This document shows positions 1-11,860 of a DNA stretch of 64,000 nt, one piece after another. The notes under the pieces were generated by a model that saw only the letters and a program-made list of their open reading frames with translations, made no database searches and was not told the DNA's origin. Position numbers and translations under genes: made by a program. The stretch lies in contig CAJNDS010002077.1 in NCBI GenBank assembly GCA_905221605.1, forward strand, positions 623,501 to 687,500, written 5' to 3'. This DNA is from Symbiodinium natans (lineage: Eukaryota > Sar > Dinophyceae > Suessiales > Symbiodiniaceae). Positions within the stretch are counted from its first letter, which is position 1; each line of letters opens with the position of its first letter.

Positions 1-1050
1 CATGAACCACAGACCATGAACCACAGGGGGGCAGGGGCAAAACCCTAAACCTACACCTCAACCCTAAACCCTAAACTCTAAACCTGCCATGAACCATGGG
101 GAGTACAGTGAAAACCCTAAACACTACAGCCTAACCCCTAAACTCCAAATCCACCATGAACCACAGACCATGAACCACAGGGGGGCGAAACCACACCTCA
201 ACCCTAAACCCTAAACTCTAAACTGCCATGAACCACGGGAGTACAGTGAAAACCCTAAACACTACAGCCTACCCCCTAAACTCCAAAACCCACCATGAAC
301 CACAGGGGGGCAGGGCAAAACCCTAAACCTACGCCTCAACCCTAAACCCTAAACTCTAAACCTGCCATGAACCACGGGGAGTACAGCGAAAACCCTAAAC
401 ACTACAAACCCACCATGAACCACAGACCATGAACCGAGTACAGTGAAACCCCTAAACACTACAGCCTGACCCCTAAACTCCAAACCCACCATGAACCACA
501 GACCATGTACCAAAAAGAAACAATAATACAACACTAAACCTACACCTCAACCCTAAACCATGAACTCTAAACCGCCATGAACGACGGAGAGTACAGTGAA
601 ACCCTAAACACTACAGCCTAACCCCTAAACTCCAAACCCACCATGAACCACAGACCATGAACCACAGGGGGGCAGGGGTGAAACCGTAAATATACACCTC
701 AACCCCAAACTCTAAACCCGCCATGAACCACGGAGCACTGTGAAAACCCTGAACACTACAGCCTAACCCGTAAACCCTGCATGAACCGCAGACAATGAAC
801 CACAGGTTGGCGAGGAACAGGAAACCCTAAACCTTCGTCTCAACCTCAATCCCTAGACCCACCATGAACCACAGAGAGTACAATGAAAACCCAAAACACT
901 ATAGCCTAACCCCTAAACCCACCATGAATCACACACCATTAACCACAGGGAAACCCTCAACCTACACCTCAACCCTCAACCCTCAACCCTAAACTCTTAA
1001 CCCATCATGAACCATGGAGAGTAAAATAATGAAAACGCTAAACGCTACAG
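1..1050. repeat. Decayed CCCTAAA-rich tandem repeat (about 140-150 bp unit)
   Basis: The stretch alternates runs such as AACCCTAAACCCTAAACTCTAAACC with a recurring CATGAACCACAGACCATGAACC segment. The segment restarts near 1, 154, 294, 413, 490, 640 and 779, giving a unit of roughly 75-155 bp that shortens and decays to the right. The CCCTAAA core is the complement of the TTTAGGG telomere repeat known in dinoflagellates and plants. This is therefore telomere-like or subtelomere-like satellite rather than an intact telomere. Short frames here are chance products of the repeat. A stray unit recurs at about 1338-1410. Confidence 0.85.
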
Positions 1051-1552
1051 GCGTGCTTGTTGCCCCGCAAGTCATAAGCTACCCCAGCCCCTGGAAGTTG
1101 TCCCGGAGGCGGTTATAAGGGCACAGTGGTATTCAAGAGCCACGTTTTCAACACACCGTACCTTCGAGATGGCCTCTTCCCAGCACCCTCAACACAAGCC
1201 ACAATCATCAAGTGTTGGCCCCCACGCAGGGCGCAGTCTCTTTAAGAGTGCAGCTAGATTACCAGAATCCTTCACACCACCGCACCTTCGAGATGGCAGT
1301 TTCCAAGGAAACCAACATGATTGTCACACGGTCACGACAGCCTAGCCCCTAAGCTCGACTCCCACCATGAACCAGAGACCATGAACCACAAGACAAGGAA
1401 AGGGGGGAAACCCTTAAACCCAACGCCCACCAGGGACAGCATAGGGGGAGGTCTTGCAACTTTTCGGGCTTGGACACCGGCCTGGTTGGGGTCCGGCGCA
1501 TGGTGGTGCTGGTATGCTGCATTATGAGAAGGTACTTGGTCCTATACTCAGT
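1051..1552. other. No gene seen; stray satellite unit and a short duplication
   Basis: The phrase CACCTTCGAGATGGC occurs twice (about 1158 and 1281, the first copy with T for C), suggesting a roughly 120-bp duplication. About 1338-1410 resembles one unit of the satellite at 1-1050 (ACCATGAACCAGAGACCATGAACCAC). I see no convincing coding signal. Confidence 0.5.
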
Positions 1553-1650
1553 CATCTTAGACTTAGACTTGGACTTAGACTCAGACGTAGACTTAGACTG
1601 AGACTTAGACTGAGACTTGAAAAGTAGACTTAGACGTAGACTTTGGATTT
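1553..1650. repeat. Hexamer minisatellite (ACTTAG-type)
   Basis: About fifteen imperfect copies of TTAGAC/TGAGAC/GTAGAC follow one another. It is simple-sequence DNA with no coding signal. Confidence 0.8.
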
Positions 1651-1954
1651 GGCTTAGACCGCCGCGCGCACAGTGGTTTCGGATATATGTGTGGCCTCTC
1701 GCCGCAGCTCATTCATTCAGGGGTCGGTGCAAGGGAGAGGGGTGCGTTATGGTGTTCAAGCTTGTGTGGGCCTATTGAGCAGAATATGGTCCCTTGCCCA
1801 GCACCCCATCCTTTACACGGGATCCTCCGGACTCAAAGACCCGGCCTTGAGTGATGCTACTGGACCGTCTCTGAACTGGTCAAGCCCTTCTTGGGCGGCC
1901 TGGTTCGCATGGTTCAATTTGCGCTAACATGTCAGATTCATGTGCATCCATGCC

Positions 1955-4880
1955 CCCATAAAGCCCCCATGCCTTGAGATGTTGCTCCAGCTGCTTGAGC
2001 TCCTCGCACAACACGGCCATCTTATCCAAACCCTACTTTTTCTGCTAGATCTCCAAGCCTGCTCTTGGTCTTGAAGACACTCTTGGGCAGCCCCTGCCGC
2101 ACCTCTCTAAGAGGCTCAGACGGACCCAAAGGACCATGTTGTATGCTGCATCACATCCACTGCTGCTGGGAATCCGTGTAGCCTTGCGCAAAGCGGAGCT
2201 CCAGCTCTGCCAGGCGCAGTGCGTGAGCGCTCTTTGTCTGCACCAGCCGAGCCTAGCCGCTGAACCGAGACTCCCGCATGCCGGCCAACAGCTTACAGGC
2301 ATCTCTTAGGATTCCGCACCTGGACAAAGGAGGCCGAAGCAGCCTCCTGGCCAGCTCGAGCATCCTCACAGGATCACGCAGCCTTCTGATCATGTCTCAT
2401 CCGTGCGTCAGACCTCCCCTGAGCCTCGACAGCCTGCTGCTCCGCCTCCGTGGCTGGCCAGGCCTGCAAGCGGCAATCGACGACGACTGCAGCTAGGAGT
2501 GCAGGAAAGAGCCGACCTCGAGCAGCCCGGCAAGGGCTCCGCGTAGCTGTTCAAGGACTGCCTTGTCAAAGGCCCCACGATCCTGGCGCGTTAGAAAGTT
2601 AGAACCATCGTGGCAAGAAATGTTGGACCTACCCCGCTTCGACCGTCCTCCGCCGGAAGCTTCAGGGACGACAGGGCCGCCGACTTCAAAGAGTCTTCCA
2701 AGGAGACTTGGCCCTGCTCAAAGAATGTAACTGACAAAACTGCTGTCTGTTGTTCTCCCCGTACGGTGCGAGGCTGGTTTCAGGGGACTGAAGAAGTGCC
2801 TCATAGAGAACCTCTGGGGTCCAGACCAACAAGGCACTGACTGACTCGTCCTGCACCTCTGTTTGCGCATTGGGGCACGGATAAGGACCCCTCCGACTTG
2901 CCTCCCGCCCCCCCCCCCCCCCAATGAGTTCTCGCTGAGTTCTCTCGATTGTTCTCTCGATTATCTGAGCTGCACACGGTGCCCTGCAATATGGCTGGCA
3001 GCCTCAGTCATTTGTGCGTGCCAGGCTCAAGGCCGCGCATGGGGGCTTTGCTATATACGATGCCTACTGCTCTGGTTTTTGCTAGGCCCCCGTGCGTTGC
3101 GAGGGCCTGCTGAAGTTGGTCCCTGCAACCAATCGCCTGAGTTACAACAAGAACCGAAAGAAGGAGAGAACAGGCAGAAACAGAGAGCGGTTCTCCTGTT
3201 TCGCTCTCCATGTTGCTTCGGTCTCAGGCCTCCTTGAGCTTGGCCTGGCATCGCTGCAGGTCCTCCCCAAGCGTTCGCAGATGTTCGCAGCTCTTAACGC
3301 CCTTATGCACAAACAAGTTTCAAACAACCCACACACATGTCAAGAAACATGTCACAAAAGTCCAAAGACTGATCCCAGAGGGTCCTGCGTGGACTGGTCC
3401 AAAGCCACGCGCCGTTGCTGCAGGATTCGGTTGTCTGCTAGGAAGGCTTCCTGACGGTGATCAGACAGGCTACTCTGGAAGTCAGGGTGGCTTCTGTTGT
3501 AATGTCCGCACCTTTGCTTTGCGGAAGACGGAGATCGCTGCAGTGAAGTCCTTTTTGTGTGCGCTGGGCTAGGCAACAGAAAAGCTTGTGAATGTCGCGG
3601 ATGTCCTCCCTGGAACTTCTCAGCTTTGCAGCCCTCTCCTGAAGATGCTGGAGCCTTGTACCTGCCTTGTAGCTTGCTTGAAGTGAAAAAGTGCCACTTG
3701 GAGCCTCCAGATCGCTCTTGCACTTGTCCGCCTCTGCGCAGCAACGCCGTAGCTTTGCTCGTATGGCTCTTATGCTGATAAACAAATTGGCTCATGCCGG
3801 TCCCGTGCTTAAAGCTGCATTCGAATGCACGTCACCTTGTCAGCAACCCCCTTGCGGCGAGCTTGAAGGCCCTCCTCCCCGTCCTGAAAGGCCTGCATTC
3901 GTCCATAGAAGCATTCAAAGACGAAGCAAAAAGCAAACAACAAGAAACAACACAGCAAAAGATCTCCCTCCTCCCGAACAAGCCGTGCTGCTGCATCTTG
4001 GTATCGATGTCTCTCCTTGCATGTCCATTGCGCAAAGTTCCTCGCAAGCGGAACTTTCAACCCCTCCCACCTCGACAGGGCAGCCGTAGCTACCCTTGAT
4101 GAGGAGACGAAGCCTGCAAGCGTGCAGAGCTGCTACGGCCCATGTGAGCCTTGCACGCACTTTCATCAGATACGTGCAGAGTCTTGCAGTCCCTTGCATC
4201 TAAGCCTTAATCCTAAGCCCTGCACATTTCACGGCCAGTGTCCGAGACATCCAGCTGGTCCACCGCCTGCAGGGTGCATATCCATACATATCCCAACGGC
4301 CTTGCCTTGACTTTGAAGCTGGCAGTTGCCAAAAAAAACGAAGCCGTTGTGCAAGGCCTGCTCCACATCAGCCAGGCATTGGCTTCTCGATTTCGTCCTC
4401 GTCTCCTCAACCAGTGACCCAAACTTGTCCAAAAGCAACGTTCCTTGGGCTCCTGCCTGTGTGCACACGTATCTGATCAAGGTCACGTGCAATGAACACA
4501 CGTGAGCACTATCCCCAAACCCTCGGCATCCTTCCCTGCAATGGTCTCCTCCAGGCATTGCCTCTTGGCAATGGGGAGCGCGCCGCTCCTCAACGTCTTC
4601 CGAAACAAGGTCTCGGAATTGCACCCGCCGCCTAACTTGACTTGCACCATCAACAGATGCCACTAATGCGAACATGCTACGTAACGTTACATTCAAAGTG
4701 GGACACAGTTGTGAGTACATTGTATCTACACAGAACCGATGCAGCAGAGCAAGGGGGCCAATCCAAGTGCCCGGACTCTCCCGCCTTGGCCTGTCGAACG
4801 GCATGGCGCCCAGCAAAGGCGCCCAGCAAAGGCGCCCAGCAAAGGCGCACAGCAAAGGCGCACAGCAAAGGCGCACAGCA
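1955..4880 (-). CDS. Fragments of a multi-exon coiled-coil protein gene (unidentified)
   Basis: No single long frame exists, but several minus-strand blocks read as charged heptad-type helices. About 3230-3292 gives CEHLRTLGEDLQRCQAKLKE. About 3583-3690 contains LQHLQERAAKLRSSREDI. About 2158-2255 contains ALRLAELELRFAQ. About 1960-2025 gives MAVLCEELKQLEQHLKAWG. About 4340-4440 gives LLLDKFGSLVEETRTKS. About 2720-2850 contains SALLVWTPEVLYEALLQS. They lie in order on one strand and are separated by sequence with stops, which fits short exons split by introns as in the better-supported genes at 5439 and 15807. Exon boundaries are not resolved and no family is recognised. It could be one gene or two. 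Confidence 0.4.
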
Positions 4881-4910
4881 AAGGCGGACAGAAAAGGCGC
4901 ACAGAAAAGG
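4807..4910. repeat. 13-bp minisatellite (CCCAGCAAAGGCG)
   Basis: About eight copies of C(A/C)CAGCAAAGGCG are in tandem, the last ones changed to GGACAGAAAAGGCG and CACAGAAAAGG. The unit is not a multiple of three, so all three frames give short-period peptides. I treat these as non-genic. Confidence 0.85.
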
Positions 4911-5438
4911 TCTCAAGAGTGTCAAATCGCTTGCCGCCTTTGCCACTTGCGGTTTTTTTGAAGCCTTTGCAGGCGTTTTTGTACTGGTGTTTGCAAGCAC
5001 ATCTGGGGTCGCTGTGCTACCGGTCGCATGTCAAACATAGGCAAGCTCGAGGCAACATTCCTAAAAAGCTTCCTACCACTATCTTCACTCGGCTCTGATT
5101 CACGAAGATCACGCCATGTCAAGCAGTCAACAGCATCAGAACAAGCTGACTCCACAGGCCTGTCAGTGGCACAGGCTGCAGCCTAACGCTCGAAATCCAG
5201 GAGGAGGGTTGTGGCAGAAGAGTCTCGGGATGTGTCGGGTTCGGAGCTGAAGGGAAGCCCTCTTTTCGCCGCTGCGCTGCTGTGGCACTGAAAGTGGTCC
5301 AAGGTCATCCCGCCTTCTCGCTCGTCTTGACTTGCAACACCTGGCAGCTTGGCCGCTCTTGCTGGGCCTCGGGGTAATCCTGGAAGTGGTCGGAGACATC
5401 GGCGCAGATCGTGGCGCGGAAAACATGGGGCCACCCGT
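4911..5438. other. No gene seen
   Basis: This is the region downstream of the GH3 stop codon (minus strand). There are no repeats, no recognisable protein similarity and no polyadenylation signal I can support. Confidence 0.4.
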
Positions 5439-8301
5439 TTAGGTCTCGATGGGCACCTCGAGGGAGTGCCTGAGGTCGGCACTGGAGGCACCGAGATGGA
5501 TCCGAACACTGGGCTGGAGGACCCAGTTTCCGGAGGAGTAGACCGAGAAATCCCTCCTTGTGAAGCTGAGCTGGACGTTCTCAGACTCCCCGGGCTTTAA
5601 AACGGCCGTCTTGTGAAAGCCCTTCAGCAGAAGCCTCGGCTCCTGAGACTCCGCCGGGAACCTTACCGGAGATGTACTCAAAACACCAACGGAAGGGGGG
5701 GGGCGTTGTCAAGCAGGGGGCCTCTACAACTACGAACCCTACACCAGGAAAGCGAATGTGGGGGGCGCTTCCAAGTGGCTCCGCATATGCCTGGACAACC
5801 TCGGAACCAGGATATCTGGCGCCAATGTTTGTCACCGTCGTCGATATGCAAAGAATCGCACTGCATTCGTAGGCCTGGGGAGCAGCAATCTCAAAGTCCG
5901 TGTAAGACAAGCCATGCCCAAAAGGATAAGCCGCCGTTTCAGGTGCAGACGGAGCCCGGTAAGATGTGAAAAGGCCCTCACTATACATCACATCAGGCTC
6001 CTGCCCAGGATGGACTGTGTAGTCTTCGTGCTTGGGGAGCATAATTGGCAGCTTTCCAGATGGAGAAACTTCTCCGAACAACAGCTTTGTCCAGCCGGCC
6101 CCAGTGAACTCTCCACCCAGGAACATGAGGGCGATTGAATCCACAGCGTCTCGCCATGGTAGGACCACAGTTCCAGGAGCTTGCACCAGCACGACGACAG
6201 GCTTTCCCACCTGTGACAAAGCACTGATCAAGGCATCCGCTTCATTGTCCAAGTGCAGGGATTCACGATCCCGACTTTCTTCAGCGGTCGTAGCAACAAG
6301 GACAACAATGATGTCTGCCTCCCATACCACGGACAGCGCCTCTGTGGCATTGTTGCTTAGAGAGCTGGTCGTGTAGATGTCATGGGCCTCTGCGTAAGCT
6401 GTGATGGTCATGTGGGGGGTTTTGAAGCGATCAGGTGGTATGTAACAATGTCCAGATCCCCCACCGCTGTAGTAGTCACCAAACATACCCAGCTCCTCCG
6501 TGCTCCTGCTGGGAGCGACCCATGCATCCCCAATCAATGCCAGCCGCTTCACGTTCAGAAGTGGGAGGAGGGAGCCTCTGTTTCGCAGCAGCACGATGGA
6601 CTCTTGCACTGACCTGCGTGCCAAAGCCAAGTTCACGGAGCTTCGTTGGTCGGAATAGATGGGCTCAGTACAGTCTAGGCCTGGAGTGCATGCTGGCATG
6701 TCGAAAAAGCGCATCTTGTGAGCAGCGGCCAGGATTCGCCGAGCCGGTTCCTTGTAGAGGTCCGGCTTTTCTAGGTTCGCGTACCCCTTGAAGACTCCGT
6801 CAAGGCGCTCCTCCATGGCCTCGAGCTTGTCCGGGAACAAGAAGGTCTCGCCCCCTGCCCCAGGCATCTCCACGTCTAGGCCCCTCACCACCGAGGCTTC
6901 GGCTGGGTCGTGGAGTGCCCACCAGTCTGTCATCACGAAGCCTTTGAAGCCCATCTTCTGCTTCAAATCACGCGTCAGCAGCTCTTCGTTTGCGCAGGCA
7001 TAGGTCCCATTCACGCGGTTGTACGAGCACATTACGGAGCCTGCGCCCGCAGCTATGCCAGCCTCAAATGGCGGGTAGTAGAGCTCCCAAGCCGTCCGCT
7101 CATCAACCACGGAGCTTTCAAACATCCGGTTTGTCTCCTGCTCGTTGAAGGCAAAGTGCTTGAGGCAGGCCATGACCCCCTGTCCCTGCAACACACGTGC
7201 TATTAGTGATTATTAGTGCATATCAGCATGTCACACTGTGACCAGTTTCTCTGTGTCGTTTGGAGCTCGGCGCCTGCACCCCTGTCACATAAGCTGCCGA
7301 CAACTTTGCGCCCAAGTAAGGATCCTCTCCTCAGCCAAGCACAAGACAGGCTGAGTCTCAGGCTCTTCATGAGAGACTCTCCGTGACTGTGTGCAACTGC
7401 AGCCAACTCGCCCGACATGTACTCGAAGTTTCGACCTCGGTCGGGTGGCGTCCTCTCAACAATGGCTCGGAGAGCGCAGATTGGGATGCAAGCCGTTGCG
7501 GGCCACTCGTTGAACCTGCGATGCTGTTCTCAGTGGCTTACTGCTAACAGACAAACTACGCAAATGAGCCCGGCATTCCGGGGCGCCTGAACGCTCGGGC
7601 CCAGGATGAGGTTGGAGCCCTTGCCACGATACTCTCGACCAATCTCAGCAGCAACCTGGAACGAAACTCCCCTGTTCATGCCCATGGAACATTCGAAGGT
7701 ACCGAGCTGTTCATGAAACCACATTGGTACAAATGCGGCACCTCTTCCACCAGCTTCACATCCCAGGAGGCACCCAAGGCCAACGAGCAGGGCCACATGA
7801 CCTCGAGCGACCCGAAACCCTGTCACTTTGCAACTGATGGCTTGCGCCAAGCCCAATCGATAGATTGCCCACTTGCGGGCAAGAGGCCGTGCTTCCCGCT
7901 TTGCCTTGCCCCCCGGGCATGTTCCGGAAACCATTTCCGGCATCGTGGAGCTTCAGCGGAGGCACCCCCAGCCGAGGGATGGGAGGAAGGTTGCCCATGT
8001 AGTGGCCAACTCAGAGCGAGAACAACGAAAAATCCCCTGCGCATATGCGAGACATGGAAAAGATCGTGAGAGGTCGAAGCCAAGGCTGCCACGTACTGGA
8101 ATTGCCGGGAGAGGCGCTGGCAAACCATAAGGCATTGGCACCCAGCCAACTCCCTCAGCCGTGCGTCATGCAAAGCGAACTCGGGCCTAAGGACCTCCCA
8201 AGCGAGACTCTTGAAAGGGCTCTGAGGGGCGCCTGCATCAAGCTATGGCGCTCTCGTTGAGTCATTTTCGCCAAGGTCAAAGCAGCACGGCTTTCCGCTT
8301 C
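5439..8301 (-). CDS. Glycoside hydrolase family 3 beta-glucosidase/xylosidase-like, ten exons, N-terminus missing
   Basis: GH3 enzymes hydrolyse beta-linked sugars. I spliced these minus-strand exons by hand: 8233-8301, 8126-8153, 7888-8009, 7742-7801, 7587-7655, 7494-7515, 7412-7435, 7274-7329, 5743-7185 and 5439-5642. They total 2097 nt, one open frame of 698 residues plus TAA. Family landmarks appear in the expected order: SLMQ, then GNLPPIPRLG, HDAGNGFR, LALGASWD, REYRGKG, GRNFEYMSGEDPYLGAKL, KHFAFNEQE, the nucleophile motif VMTDWW (Asp codon 6925-6927), the second domain with DRESLHL, and YPFGHGLSY. An Fn3-like C-terminal domain (LKGFHKTAVLKPGES) lies mostly in the last exon. Introns are 58-116 bp. 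Six of nine start with GC and three with GT, and all end in AG. The weakest boundary is the donor at 7887. Exons before 8301, including any signal peptide, were not found. The catalytic core looks intact. Confidence 0.92.
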
Positions 8302-9814
8302 CTGCAAATTGCCACCGGAACATTTCCAACTTGACTGTCGCAGAGCAATGAAGAGCAAGAGCAAGGCAGAGCAAGGCAGAGCAATGCTTGAACATAAAGC
8401 TGGTGGGGAAGTAGCTGGGGAGGTCCTCCCAAGGCAGGGGCACCATGGGACTGCAAAGAATCCCAATCTGTTGTCGTCGATTCTCGGCCTGACAAGAATC
8501 GAGGAGAAGAAGATATCAAACAGGCCAACTCAAAAAAATCGCATCAAAACATGGAGAGAGTTCAAGGAGTCTCTTTCTGTTGCAGGAGGCAGCCACACAT
8601 CTCACGGGGGGGAGGGAGGATAAGGGGGGAGGGGGATGGGGGGGGGGTTTTGCTTCAGAGAGCACCTCCTGGGAGCCATCGTTGCAAAGCTGTAAACGTA
8701 GCTTTGGGGTCTCTGCAACAGCGGCTTCCGGACGAAAGCGCGGCAAGGACTCCTCTCAGTTTGGGGAGAGCTGAGCTCGGTTCAGCTGTCTTTTGAGGTC
8801 AGCTGTGGATCAGTCCTGGGCGACGATGACTGGATAGAAGGGCGAAAGCACCTTGCCACCAACCCAGCTCGTAGCATGTCTGCCACAACGAAGCCCAGAT
8901 ATGCCAGGCAACGTGAGCGAGCCAGGCCAGCAAAGCCACCAAAAGTACCCTTCCCACTCTGGAGCTCAAGGCGGCCACGAGACAGCCTGCACAGTCACAT
9001 ACTTGTAAAAGTCTGCCCTCAAGGAGAGCACATACGACACTCACCTAGCAGGCCAGAGAAGAAAGCAGCGTGACCGCAGGAATTCCACGCGAAGTTGATC
9101 AAGTCGTGGCCATCCCGGGGGACTCCCGCAGCCTCGCGGATGTCACTGTGTCAGGGTTTGTTGGCGCCCAGAGGCAGCAAGAAGCAACACGAAGGTGCAC
9201 GAAGCAAGGAACTCTCTGAAACATCGAAGGCAAGCATCAAAAACTGCCGCCCACACAAGCAACGCCCCGGCAAGAAAAAGCGGCAGCCGCCTGCCACACA
9301 AACAGGAAACCAGGCTTTCGGCATCAACAGGACCGTTACACTCTTCACAGTTGCGCGTCTTGCCTGGAGGCCACAAGGATTCCGACCACTATGTTCGGAA
9401 CTTGCCACTGGACATTTGGCCTTGGTGTTCAGGAGATGACCATGTCATCCATTTTACAAGCCCACAGTGACCTAATTTCTACCAAGCCTCTCGAAGTACA
9501 ACCTCCAGGCCAAGAGGAGGATAAACAGGACCCCGGTAACAGTGTGGATCCACTGCACGGCGGTCGTCACCGTGGCCATGGCTCTTCTGGGAGATGCGCT
9601 GTTGACACACGAGTGGCTGCGTGGGCAGGGCGGCAGGGTTGCTGAGGGGAGGGCAGTGCGGATACAAGAGTACAAAGCCGACGGACCTGGTTTGCAGACC
9701 TCCAAACTCACAGCAGATATGTATTGCAAAATACAGCAACTTCGGGATCTCAAAGACTGTTCGGTTCAGGACAGGGCTGACGAGAGTCAGAACATGGGCC
9801 ATGACACGTCAGGT
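8302..9814. other. No confident gene; probable missing 5' exons of the GH3 gene somewhere here
   Basis: The first GH3 exon I could place begins after a TTTGCAG acceptor at 8302-8308, so upstream exons should lie here, but none is recognisable. 8607-8648 is a G-rich run. At 9472-9600 (minus) a short frame contains a hydrophobic stretch (TGVLFILLLAWRLYF) that could be a membrane helix or chance. Confidence 0.35.
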
Positions 9815-9843
9815 AGATATATATATATATATATATATATGAT
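9815..9843. repeat. (TA)n microsatellite
   Basis: An uninterrupted AT/TA dinucleotide run of about 28 bp, followed by GATGTAGATATACATGATG. Confidence 0.9.
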
Positions 9844-10793
9844 GTAGATATACATGATGTTCTGCGGAGGCAAACACAGACCCCAGCCTTTACGCCTGTG
9901 ATCCACAACAGGCCGATGTTCAAGGGAACGTGTGGTGGAACTACATAGTTTGCTGAACCGCCAAATGAGAGACGTTTCCTGCTGAAGAAAGGATTTTCGT
10001 ACCTAGACATAGCGTGATTTGGAGGGGTGCAGGTTTAAAGAAGCACAGCCAAACTGAAGCAGCAAAGTGAAAGCCTTTCAAGACACGAAAGCAGAAGGCT
10101 GGCGGCAAACCGTCAGACAAGCCTTCACATGTCTATGGACAAACTCCAAGCCCACAACTGACAACATCGTCTTTCTCGGCCGATGGTGCGAACAATCGTC
10201 TGGAAAGGCCAAGTTCTGCTTGCTGAAGATGCAAGCTGCACCCATGAACTCGCGCAGGTGACGTAGCAAAGCTCCATCGCGCCCACAGCACCAAGCTCCA
10301 GCATCTTTGGATGCCATGCGCGCACAAAGTATTTAAAGATCGAGGCCAGTCACCTCTATCAGCTCAAGCACCTAAGGCGTGCGACCCAATGTGACAGCGT
10401 GACATTGCGAGAGTGCTGACACAATGCTCCCGGGCCTTGAAGGTGACTCCTAGTGCTAAGTCCTCGCAGGGCTGCTTTCAGGCAACATCTCGGTTGCAAG
10501 AACTCGTTGCAGATGCAGGCTTCCTCTCTCACGTCCAGGGGAACCAGCGCATCTGGTACATCCAACCTCGTTGCTACACTCGGAAGCGGTAGAAATACCG
10601 AGAGCCACGACGGCCACCCAGCCCTCCCACATCCAGATGCAGCTGAAGACAAGGCTCCGACATCTTTAAGATGCTCAGAACCGAGTCGTTAGGATCACAG
10701 CGACCCTTGGAAAAGGTCTACACATATTGGCCCACGCTGGGTGAAGAATCTCGAGAGCTGCGCACCGCAAGGACAGACTTGAAGTAGGGCTGC

Positions 10794-11070
10794 TCACCTC
10801 GGGAGCCAACTCAGGGCAACAAAGCTGCGGCCAGCTGCCACAAACCAAAACCAATGCAGTGCTGAGGGTCCCGGCTCAAAGGCATATCCCTCGCAACCCC
10901 TTGCAAGTACTTCTCTGCAAGCGGACACTCGTCCTGATAGATAGCGTTTTGTGCTGAGAAACGAGAAGAAAAGGTGGTAGTTGGGGAAGGCTGCATGTGC
11001 CTTGGTTCCACGCCCGAGCAACAGCTCGTAATAGTGCTTTGCTATGTCTGCATCAGAACCTGAGTAAAGG
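10794..11070 (-). CDS. Weak exon candidates, possibly Sel1-like repeats
   Basis: On the minus strand about 11030-11070 reads SGSDADIAKHYYELLLG, and about 10850-10935 reads DECPLAEKYLQGVARDM in another frame. The pattern of alternating small residues with paired aromatic/basic helices (A..Y.... VA) resembles Sel1/HRD3-type repeats. The match is by eye and short. The two pieces are in different frames and would have to be joined by splicing. It could equally be chance. Confidence 0.2.
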
Positions 11071-11860
11071 GAGCCTATTGATGAGGACTTTGTTCACGGC
11101 TTTTCGCAAACTCAAGGAGCAGGCTAAGTTTGAGCGGCGCTTTCTCGGCAAAGGGGCACAAGGCGCCTGAAGCCACAGCCAACCCATGCATCACTCTTCG
11201 TAGCTTATGTCGCATGCCGCATCATGCACTTGGGGGCCGTCCGTCCCGCAGCAGCGGCCTGGTCCAAGAGAGGCAACTGCAAACAAAATAGCGTAACACA
11301 TCGTGTCACTTCATAGAAGTATAACTTGACCAAGCACAAGCTGAGATGGGCACCGGACTTTCGAGATAGCTGCTTGTCGAGCCCAGGCCCGACACAGCAG
11401 CGCGACAAACAAGTCCTGCAAGGCTGTGCATGTCTGTGCAGCTCTCTTTTGCCTCATTTCCTTCTTCCAGGTTTGACGTTTTTGCACACGCCTGCGTTGC
11501 CACGATGTGGTCCGCAGCCTCATTCGCCCGCAGGTCTACATAGTCCTGCACCGCAAGCGGAGGACCAACGGCGCAAAGGCCGTTCGCATTGGCCGGCCTT
11601 GCCCTCAACGATGCCTTCCAATTGGCAAAGCCCGCGGAACATGTCCGAACCATGGCCTTTGATTCCAGGACGCAGGGCCACGCTCTGCCCGATTGCGTAA
11701 ACGGCAGAAGCACAGCCCGGAGCTTAAGCAGACGCATCCTGCAACACCCAAGACATCCTCACAGGCAAGCCAAACGAATTTTAGGAAGCCACCATGATCT
11801 GACGGCTCACATGTTGCGAGTCCTTTCCCAGGCTTACCTGCAGACCAGTTCCAGCTTGCC

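Noticed and set aside
1-1050. A functional chromosome end
   Set aside because: The CCCTAAA words are mixed with other sequence in a roughly 140-150-bp unit and are too degenerate for a working telomere.
5349-6791. Plus-strand frames over the GH3 gene
   Set aside because: They are the antisense of the large GH3 exon, whose minus-strand frame carries the family motifs.
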